Assembly: GCF_000208865.1 (NCBI RefSeq)
Contig: NC_018397.1
Location: 2,480,001 to 2,544,000 of the forward strand
DNA length: 64,000 bases
Direction of reading: 5' to 3'
Origin: Neospora caninum Liverpool
Lineage: Eukaryota; Apicomplexa; Conoidasida; Eucoccidiorida; Sarcocystidae
Shown here one piece after another: positions 48,558 through 64,000 of the stretch. Position numbers and translations under genes: made by a program. Under the pieces are notes generated by a model. It was given only the letters and a program-made list of their open reading frames with translations. It had not been told where the DNA came from and made no database searches. Position 1 is the first letter of the stretch; every line of letters starts with the position of its first letter.

Positions 48558-48927
48558 AGTGCAAAAATGCACGTATGCGCATCCATCACGTAAAAAATGA
48601 ATAACAGGATATGCACCAATCTGCGCGTATGGCCATATTTGTTCTTCTGCCGAGCCTTGCGCGGCAGTTGGTCTCCCAAGGCCTGGCACCAGCCCGAAAA
48701 AGTCCGGCGTTTCGGAAGTCTTGCACTTTGTTAGATTCTGCAGTCTTGGCAAGTGTGGCCGGAAGAATGCGTCCGATTTCACGATCGGGCACTAGCACCG
48801 TGCACCCTCCGCGAAAAAAAGCCTTCCCACTTGGAGGTTATAGCTGTCCGGCCCGAGGGTTGCGGGTGTGCAGTCGGTCGCCACTTTTTCCCACACACTT
48901 CTCACCTGCGTCTCTCGGCTCCTGTCT

Positions 48928-55354
<6,427 letters not shown>

Positions 55355-58300
55355 GGCGAAGGAAGACCGAGCGGACCCAGAGAAAAAGAAAAGCCGAGCA
55401 GAAAAAGGGAATCTGGAGAAGGGAGGGGTGACAGACGCGGTGCGGCCTCACGCTCTCGGGGCAGCCCAAAAAGGGCGGGAGGCAGGGAGAGGAAGGATCG
55501 AAGCAAGTTTCGCCGGCGACTTTCAAGTCGCAGACACTCTACGACAAAGAGGCTGTCAAGGGAAAAAAAGGGGTCAGAAACGGCAGAGACACGGGGTGGA
55601 ACGAATCGCAGAAAAAGCCCGTTAGGCTGGTTTGATGGAAATGCGGTAGCCTTTGTTTTCGCACTGCCGCGCGTTTCCACGGTCGAATTCACCAGTTGAA
55701 AAAAACTGAAAAAGGCGAGTCGCGCTTCCGGCCGTCCGAGGGTGTTCATCTCTTCGATTCTAAATTTGCGGTCAACTCTCGCGTGACGCGTCTTCGGAAA
55801 TGCAGCCTTCCTTGTGCTTTGAAGCGAAGACCGGTACCAAGGAACTCGGAAGAGACATAATGCCAGTGTCAAGGGAACTGTCAAGACGCCACGATGACGC
55901 ATAGCTCGCGGCAATTGCAAACGGAGCCGATATGTCAGCCAGCGTTGTGGAGGGAAGTTGCCTGCGCGAAGGGGTCGAGTTGAAAAGGCGTTCGCGCGGG
56001 AGGCCGTAGACGGTGCGCCAGCGAGGTCGCCGTTGCATTGGACGAATCCTCCACGAAGGAAAAAAACAAATCATGAAACTTTGTTTGGAGTCGGCAAGAC
56101 TCGCAACGAAAGCCGGGGGCTGTATCTGTTAACGGAAAGTGGAGACCAATCCCTATGAAGTCGGAGATATAATACAAAGGCGGATGTGAAGAGAAGGCTT
56201 TGTGGTCAATGACAAGACAGGCTGGTTCCTGTGAGTTCCCGAGATGCTTCCCTGGGGATATGGACATACGGTAGAGAACAAACGTCGAGAAATGGATGAC
56301 AGAAAGGCAGAATTCCTCGGCTGGGCCTCCGACTAGCACGCGGGGACTTCCTATCGGAAGGCATGAAAAAAAGCAAGGGCGAACCGAAGGCAAAAACACA
56401 AGATCGCTTACGATTGACGCATGACAGTGTCAAAACTCTCACGTCCCAGTGGAAGCAGGGCGGCAAAAATGCGGTTTCTTTCGCACGCGGATTCCCAACT
56501 TTGGTGGATACCCAGTTGCCTACCAAGAACACGCAGTCTCTCGTTGAAAAAAGACATTTACAGTCCTTTCACAGAGACGGCCGCAAACAGGAAGCCTGTT
56601 TTCCCTCGAAGCAGGCGTTTTCTTCGCTCCCGTGCGCCTTGAAAAGGAGAGAAATCTCCCACAAAAGAAGACTAGTCCTCTGCTGGCCAAGCCTCCGCTT
56701 TTCCCATGCTGGGTGCGGCGAGCACAGCCACGAGTGTCAGTAGCGCCCCCATGTGGAGCGGCTTTTCCCTCTTCTTTCAAGGGCGGGAAGAAACGGTTTT
56801 TGGTTCCTCGCCTCTCAAAATCGGCACACGAATCGCTAGTTGGGCGGAGGCGGCATCTTCCCCGCTGCCAAACAGAACTCTGGCGGGGGCGGGGCCTAGG
56901 GGAGGCGGCTGTGTAGCGAAAAATTTTCGAGACGGGGGAGTTCCCCTACCTAGGACCGCGCTTGGATGGTGACATCTCCAGCAAACAGTCGGTGTCCTCT
57001 GTTTTCTTCGCGGTGAAAACAATTTCAGATCTCGGACTGGAGAAAGACGTGCTTTTCGGTTGACAGGGGCGATCCTGAGACTTCATCCACCCCCCGAGAG
57101 CAAGACCCCACGGAAGAAGCTGACGGACAATGAAACGGAAACCACGTCTCTGACACAAAAAGACACCTTTCCGCTCAAAGGCAAGACCACGGAAGAATGC
57201 ACATACTCCTTCTCTGAAGGAACTTTCCCCTCGAGAGTCTTGTCGATACCGGCGAGCCCCGGAACCTCTCGCGTGTGGACGCCTGCTACCTTGCGGACCT
57301 TAACACACGTGGAGCACGAGGACCAAGACACGAGACAGCAAGGCTGCTCTTCTCCCTCCCGCGGACCGGGGAATTTCGTTGGGAGCAGAAGCGAAAGAAG
57401 GCGGAAAGGCCTTTTTTCCCATGAAGGATATCCACAATGGAAAAGACGCCGGAGGTAAGGCCACAAAAAAGCGAGGACTTGGAACCCGCAGACGTTGCCC
57501 GAGAGAGTCTTGTCACCTCTGTGCCGAGGACACGGATCTCCAGAGGACGCACAAAGTGCCGCGAGGCAGGACGAGAAGCACTTTCGACCTTGCAGCAAAG
57601 CGTGTCTCTCTTTCAGCAAAGAGTAAAAAAAGAGGTGGAGATAAAGGTGAAGTCGCGCCTCGTTTCTTCGCAATATCCCCAAGTGTTTTCGCAGGCCTGA
57701 GAGAGGTTCGACGCACAAGAGAGAAGAAAGCCACGCGCGCGACTCCGCCCGAGACCAAGCCACAGCCGGCGCACGCGATGTATGCGCGCCTCTCGTTCTT
57801 TCTCGGGGAATCCGTGCTCCACACCGCACAGAGGCACGAAACGGGTGACACGTGCGCCCGCGCGCGGTAATGACGCAGTGTTGTTGAGGTCGGCAGCGAG
57901 AGAGCGGACAGTTTCGATTCCTGCAAAGCAGACATACACACTCGACTTGGGAAGCATTTGTAACGGACGGAAAGGGGCGAGAGAGTGTAGCGCCTCCTTC
58001 CGGAGAAAACGGCACCCTTTTGTGTCCTGCAGAAAAAATATCCGTCCCCCAGGGAGGGAGGTAAAAAATCCCGGCACAGAGAGAGAGACCACTCGTCCGG
58101 ATACCCCCGTGTAGCTCGATTTTTTACCTTTTTGAAAAGCCCCGTAGAACCCAATGGAACGGCGAAGACCGTTTGCCGTTCTCAATCGCGCAACATACCG
58201 GACCGCTGCTGCATACGAGAAAACCTAGGGCAAAAATGGAAAACGAGGGAGAAAACAAGCCCTCCTGACAGCGCATCTCGCTTCGTGTTCTCCTCGACAC

Positions 58301-60516
58301 CTGCGAGAGAAGACCAACGAACCCACCCCCAGAACAGCACATCGAGCCTTCGGGTGCGCATCCCAGCTCTAAAGTTTGTTAGCGCGAAGGCGTTTATCCA
58401 CGAGATATCCTTCTGCGTACCCATCCGACTTGGCAGTAGAAGAGGGGTCTGTGTTTCTGTAGCCATGATCGTTTCACGAGATTCGCAGAAGCGAAAAACA
58501 CGAGCGCGAGAGAGAGCAAGAGACAAATGTGGACGAGCATCATGGCCGTCGAGCAATCAGCGCAGCGCAGAGCTCGTAGACACCTAGAGCCATCTTAAAA
58601 GCGCGATCCGCGCGCGTTTTGCCAAGGCCCAGAGGAGGAAATTTTTTGGAAATTCGAGGCGACGAGCTGTCGGAAAAAAGGAAGTCTCTCGAGACTGGAT
58701 TTCTTGCGCGCGGGGTTTCTCTAATTCTGTACGTTTCCTGTCTTCTCTTCTTGAAGCCACTTCTCCCGACGGGAAAAAGCCGAACGGCTGTCGAGGGTTG
58801 AGTCGTTTGTTCGCGAACGTACGTCAACACGAGAAAAGCAGTGGACGTGTCTTCTGTACAGTTTTCCCCTGTTCCGTGCAAGGATGAAAAGGTTCAACAC
58901 AACGTCCATCGGGTATCCATCATTCGCAAGTATTCTTCACGATTTCGGACTTTGGACGGCTCTTGCGCGCGGATGAGAAAACCCTGGGTCACAAAAACGG
59001 AAGATAGAGTTCCTTCGTGAAAAAGTTCTGAAACAGCTTCAAGAGCAAGTCTCTCATTTTCTTGTTCTTGTCCTGGATCTTCGGTTTCCTTTTTCGTAAT
59101 TGTCTTCTTTCCAGCGCGGGGAGGAATTCGAGGAGCGCACTTTCGGCTGTCGAGTCAACTCGGTCACTCCCCGTTGATCGATCCCTTTTTTATTGACTTG
59201 TTTGTGCACTCAGCCAAGAGGATTTTTGTGAGAGGTCCATGTTTGTGCGGTTTTTCTGATGCTAAGTTTTAGAACAAAGGAACCTTTCTTGCAGAGAGGA
59301 AATCAGACGGGCCCTCAATCCTCCAGCTTTCCTCGCAGGTCTTGGGGCGTATCAACGCGCCATTCGGTCCCGCCTTTTTCAATTCGTGGAACAAAACCCT
59401 ATTCCGTATTTCTCCTTCTTGCTTTGCCGTCTTTCCTTCCGCCGTTTTTTCGGGATTTTTTCCCGAAGCTAGGCCCCAGTCTTTGTTTCGCGATCCCTGA
59501 CAGTTCGGTCTGAGTTTTTTCCCTGACGAACGATCTGTAGTAGTTGGATGTTGTTCCAGCGTGAACTCCCAGAGCAAAGTTTTGAAGAAGGCTTCAGATG
59601 GGGAGCAAGGACGTAAAACGATGGTTTCAGCTTAGAGAGGAGAACCGGTGCTCCGATTCACGCGCTCTCGGTGTGTCGACGCGCAGAGCGGAAGATTGAC
59701 GTGGCGTTTCCGGCGCTGGTTTCCGGGAATTTTCAGTGGCTTCCTCGCCATTGTAATATACATGGGGCAGCCCCAAGGAAATCAAATTCCTAAAATCTTG
59801 TCTTCTTTGCGCCTCGAGGCCTGGCGCGTTTCAGCCTCTTGGAGCCGTCGTGCCATCACCCCGCCCCGAGGGGCTAGAGGCCGTTGTAACTACAAACGCT
59901 TTTTCGCTTTCCCCCCCAAAGGAGCATCGCCGAAAAACATTCGTGTGCAAAGATTGGAACCCCCTCTTGCAATTCGTTTTTCACCTCAAAGATTCCTTGG
60001 TGCCGTTGTGCCGGCGTAGCGCGCCACCCGCGCGTGGTCGGTTCGACTGACATCTTTACAGATCGACTTCGGTGAGAATCGTCGGATAGATTGGAAGTGC
60101 GGCGTACACCCCAGAATCGAACGCAGTGGGTTCTCCGTTCTCGATGGCGTTTCGAAGAATTTCGAAAGCGCTCTGGCAGAACACACCCTCCCTTCCTCTG
60201 GAACACAACTCTCCCCTCTTCCGTGTTATGTGGAGATTAGGAGAGGCCTTCTCCGCGTCGTTTTGGAACCGTCCATGTTTCTCGGTTCATCGCCCACAGT
60301 CTTCCTGTCCGCCCCAAATCTGAACCGCCTCATCTTCCGCTCGCTCCTGCGGGAGGTGGGGCGAACAACGCTGGATTTCAACCCCAGTAGACAGACAGGG
60401 TCTTTCCACTCTAGCTTTTTGCTTCAAACGGAGGACGAAGACCGATTCGAAGACACAGAATTGATCATATATGACCATCTGTGCCGGGGCCCGCAACCTG
60501 CGCGACAAATGCGACA
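55355..60516. other. Divergent intergenic region upstream of the MAP kinase and the right-edge gene
   Basis: This 5.2-kb spacer lies between two genes transcribed away from each other. Frames of 100-300 codons occur on the minus strand around 57.1-58.2 kb, but they overlap each other in different frames, have no recognised domain and lack phase-matched splice partners. I read them as chance. Promoters and long 5' UTRs are expected here. Confidence 0.5.
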
Positions 60517-63500
60517 ATGGAGTCTCTGAAGTCGTTCATCTCCGTGCTTGCCGCCTACAAGCACCGCTGGCTCGGCGGTCAGCCAGTCGACGATGACGGA
60601 AGCTCCGCCGGACCTCGGTTTGTTTTCAGCGGGTGAGTCGAGAAAGACAGGTCCAGGACGCAGATGACATTCCTCTCTGCGTGCGCCTTTTTGTTTCGGA
60701 TCTGTGGATGCACACGCACACCCTTGCATGCACGTAGAATGTACATTTTTGGACCTCCGGAGAGGTTGGTAGGGAAGGCGCGAGGTTGCCCCTACACGTT
60801 TTTCGCTGGCTGTTCTTACCAGATCTGGACGCAGGAAGGTCCCGGCTGTAGAGGGCAGGGGCTGAGTCATTTTTTCGTTCTTCCCTTCTCCAGTTATCTT
60901 TCCCACTTCTTTCTCACTTACTTTCCATTATTATGCTGGCTTTGAGATTGCCTCGCGTAGACGAGCGTGTTAGAACAGGCCGAGCTCGTTCATGCTTCGG
61001 ACTTCCTTCTTGCTCCCCTGGGGGGGTTTTCATAGTGCTTCTCAGGCTCTGGTGTTTCTCTGGCCTTCGCAGCAACAGCTCCAGTTTTCGCCCGGCGTCT
61101 CGCGATGGGGATTCGTCCTCTGCTGTTCCCGCCTCTGGAACCCGTCCCCCGCGCGCCCGTTCGCGTCCAGGTGCGGGCCTCGTGGTTGGGGGTCTGGAGC
61201 CCTCGGTCGAGGTCGACGCCACGACAGACGACAGAGGCTACCGCTGTCGCGTCAATCCAGTGAGCAGCAAAGCTGTGCGGGATTATTCTTCTCGGCAGCT
61301 GGCGTTGGATGTGGGATCTGAAATCGATGGCTCTGCCGCGCCTTCCGCGTCCTCGTCCAGCTCTTTCCTGTGCGGCAACATCTTCTGCGCGCCTCGATCC
61401 GGTGCCACCGCCTCTCCGGCCCTCTCGTCTCCCGAGGAATTCTGCAGCGGTCTCTCAGCTGCAGTCGGCTCCTCCACAGACGCGACAGTCCGGTCGATCG
61501 AGGCTTCTCGGAACTACTTCCACACATCGCTCATTCGATCCAATTCCAAGGAACTCAAACAAGAGAGCGAGCGACAGAGGCGAAAACCGGGGTCCGTTCT
61601 AGTGTGTTTTGCCGGCCCAGACGGCGTCGACGCTTCGTGGTGCACCAGCACTGCGGAGTCTGGAGGCGCCGGTCAGGCTCCTGCCCCGTGTGGGCACCGC
61701 TCGAGTCTGGATCGTTCTTGCTCTACTGCCTCGACCTCTTCTTCCTCCTCCTCATGGTTCCCTGTGGGTTCTCACGGAGAGGGTTCGCTGACGAGCAGGC
61801 GACGGAGCAGGAAGGGCGGGAGTTTCCGTGCCGACGGTTCCCCGCGAGCGCGACGGAAATCGGCGAACTCGCAGGGGTGCCCGTTCTATTCTGCGACGCT
61901 TGACGCTGCCGTCATGGACTGCAGCCTCAAACCTCTCAACGCTGAGGAGGAACGAGTCAGGGCGCGTGTCCGCCTGCCTGACCTGGGCGCCGACGCGTTC
62001 AGTTATCCTCTTCCCCCGGCAATTGTGTATCAAAGCCGTGCCGCAGAGGCTCTGGATCCTGCGCTCGTTGGACTCCAGCGCTCCGTCCTCCCCAAGAGAG
62101 ACTTCGGCTTTGAACAGCAGACGAAGGCGCGCCTCCAAGAGGCCCTGAAAGTTCCTCTGACCCCCCGATCAGTTATGGCGCTTCCACTCCCCGAGAGGAA
62201 GAAATTCCTCTACAACATGCTCTGTTGCTTCTGCATCGAATTGGTAGACGGTAAGCAGGCAGCGCTTGAGAAAGCGAGGCTGTAGGCAAACGGGACAACT
62301 AGGAGGGAGAGACGCGCTCAGACAGCCTGGGGAAATCGAGGGGGATGGAGGCACGGAAGAACAAAGGTTTCGCCGGGTGTTCGCGGCCAGGAGCGGCATG
62401 CCGACACGGAGTGCGGGCCGAGTCCGAACAGAGAGGCTAGCGAGTGGGGGGACAGCATATCCTAACTTGGTGTAGGGCGTCTAGGCAGGAAGGGATCAAA
62501 AAAAAGCGTTTTTTCAGTGGAGCATGCAAGAACGCATACAAACGCGTTCTTTCGAGTATCTTGCACGCTGCTCTTTCTCCAGAGATGGGGTTAACAGAGG
62601 TCCGATACGTGGAAGGAGGCCTAGCCGGTCAGGCAGCCTGTGACATTTAAACATTCACGCCGCGCTGCGTCAGTCTGTTCTCTGTTTCTCTGTTCACGTA
62701 GGCGTCACGGTTCGACAGTTGACTTCTACCCGCGAATATGTGTGGGTGCACTGCCGCTTGTCCCCGGACCTGAAAATCCTCCAAGTGGACATCCGCAATG
62801 GGCGCGTGCTTGAATTTCCGGTCGATCAGGTCCAAGCTGTATATACACTCTCGCGCAGGCAGGCAGCCGTCCAATCTGACAACACCAACGAGAGAGGCGC
62901 TTCGGAGAAGCAGCAGGGGGAAGATGACGGCGAACGCAGATTCGCGTTTTCGCCCTCTTCAAAGTCGGCGAGACACAGGCGACGGGGCTGGCTCGGCAGC
63001 GAAGAGTCGAGCGATGACGATGGGGAGTCGATTCGGGATGACGATTTGGACAACAGCTCGAGTGGCGCTTCGGAGGCAAGATATTACAGCGATGAGGACG
63101 GTAAGAAAAGAGGCGTTTCTTGGCACGCAGGGGGAGCGCCAGAAGACTAAACATTTCGAACTAACGACAGAAAGTGCTCCCGTGTGTCATAGTTCTTGCG
63201 GCTCTGGGGGTGTTGTCCGTACTCCGCCGCGAGCATGCCGTCTGCACTGCGTTAGTGCAGCGTCTCTTTCTGTTTGCAAGATTCGTGTCGTCCTCATAGG
63301 ACCAAAAGATGTGTGTGTGCACGGAAGAATGCCTTTCCAGTGCTGGCCTCTTGACGAAGAAAAGCAACCAAAACCGTTGCCATAGCATACAGCCAGCGGT
63401 AGCGCAGTTGTCAAAGAGTCCTTCGTCACTCAGGCAGTTCTTTTCCTCCGAGGTAGTCCTGTGTGAAGCGTGCCGGGGGAGGGGGGGGGGAACATCACAA

Positions 63501-64000
63501 CGAGGCGGGGTCGGTCCCAGGCGTAAAAAGCGTTCATCCAGTTATACTAAACAGGTGCCAGGCCAAAAAGAATCTGATCCGTGTAGTCCATACAGATATC
63601 CGTGTATTCCATACAGACTAACATCAGGAAAAGGAGGAACCTTTCCGTTCGGCCAGTCTGTCACAATCCCCCCGTGTCAATTTGTTTTCCTGACTGTGGC
63701 GTCGACAGTTGGATCTTCAGGTTGGAAAGCAAGTCAAAGGCCATCTCTCGATAGAGGCTCTCCGAGCCCCCGAGGAAAGCGTCCCGTGTGTCACGTCGCC
63801 GCAAGGACGAGCGATTTGCCGCCACTCGATCTGCGATTTCTCAATCGAAGCGACAGTCAACAGGCTTCCCACGGCGGCCTGTGTGTACCAGTGATGACCC
63901 CCTCTACCCCGACCTACGCGCAGATCCCCTCGAGCAGGAGAGGAAGGAGGGCGGCGCCAGACAGGGAGGACGAGAATCAAGACGACCCTCCCCAGTTCAT
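60517..64000 (+). CDS. Conserved hypothetical protein with a possible PH-like segment, 3' end beyond the window
   Basis: I do not recognise the family with certainty. Phase-consistent exons are 60517-60632, 61046-62250 and 62702-63100, plus a fourth starting at 63709 (or 63721, same frame) and open to the window end. The start ATG at 60517 has a good context (GACAATGG) and opens MESLKSFISVLAAYKHRW. Exon 2 is long and Ser-rich, then becomes more complex near its end (LPERKKFLYNMLCCFCIEL). Exon 3 begins TSTREYVWVHCRLSPDL and continues KILQVDIRNGRVLEFPVDQ; this alternating hydrophobic pattern resembles a PH-like beta-barrel and may bind a lipid or protein. An acidic Ser/Asp stretch follows. The exon 2 acceptor is ambiguous: later AGs at 61069 and 61081 are also in frame. 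The function is unknown. Confidence 0.6.
63578..63617. repeat. Short tandem duplication (19 bp twice, 2-bp spacer)
   Basis: TCCGTGTAGTCCATACAGA and TCCGTGTATTCCATACAGA differ at one base and are separated by TA. They lie in the last intron of the right-edge gene, so they are not coding. Confidence 0.85.

Larger units (their letters stand above)
44124..48927. other. Convergent intergenic region between the eIF4E-like gene and the MAP kinase
   Basis: Both flanking genes end here, so the 4.8 kb should hold two 3' UTRs and their polyadenylation signals. It contains TA and CA microsatellites (46357-46532, 48535-48557). Short frames on both strands show no domain or splice-consistent structure. 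I see no RNA gene. Confidence 0.5.

Noticed and set aside
57083..58185. Overlapping minus-strand frames of 190-310 codons upstream of the MAP kinase
   Set aside because: They overlap in different frames, carry no recognised motif and have no phase-matched splice partners; probably chance frames in 5' flanking DNA.
63709..63894. Frame starting LDLQVGKQVKGHLS at the right edge
   Set aside because: It is out of phase with the preceding exon, which ends one base into a codon at 63100. The in-phase frame stays open to the window end instead.

Overview
This window is nuclear DNA of a tissue-cyst-forming coccidian, either Toxoplasma gondii or a close relative such as Hammondia or Neospora. The evidence is the split-gene structure with GT-AG introns of roughly 0.1-0.8 kb, GC-rich coding exons, long Ser/Gly/Ala-rich disordered extensions on conserved proteins, and the neighbourhood of KU80, an eIF4E-type gene and the TDY MAP kinase. 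From memory these three lie close together on T. gondii chromosome XI; I could not check this against a database. There are no bacterial-type features, CRISPR arrays or convincing tRNA/rRNA genes.

Layout. The first 24.8 kb carries three genes in tandem on the minus strand. A Ctf4/AND-1 (WDHD1) replisome hub spans 8016 to beyond the left edge. Ku80 spans 14276-9738. A eukaryotic tRNA dimethylallyltransferase with a C-terminal C2H2 finger spans about 24845-16929. A divergent intergenic region follows, then a plus-strand CC1/RBM39-type splicing factor (27406-29600). Next is a 5.7-kb stretch of lower GC. It holds a cryptic series of EGF-like modules (30880-32402) that joins into EGF consensus only if introns of 44-64 nt are removed. 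A very large eIF4E-family gene follows (35271-44123, six exons, 2138 residues), with its cap-binding core between two long disordered arms. After a 4.8-kb convergent spacer with TA/CA microsatellites comes a p38-like TDY MAP kinase on the minus strand (55354-48928, eight exons, 1308 residues). A 5.2-kb divergent spacer separates it from a plus-strand gene of unknown function that leaves the window at the right edge (60517 onward).

All exon models were built by hand. I matched splice sites to reading phase and to conserved family sequence, and in every complete model the exon lengths sum to a multiple of three. The genes are housekeeping or signalling genes: replication fork, end joining, tRNA modification, splicing, cap-dependent translation and stress MAPK. 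Nothing suggests a shared pathway or operon. The most unusual parts are the EGF locus with mini-introns, the giant eIF4E with class II (4EHP-like) features, the roughly 90-residue insertion in the MAPK activation segment, and the 33-bp minisatellite inside the tRNA-modification gene.
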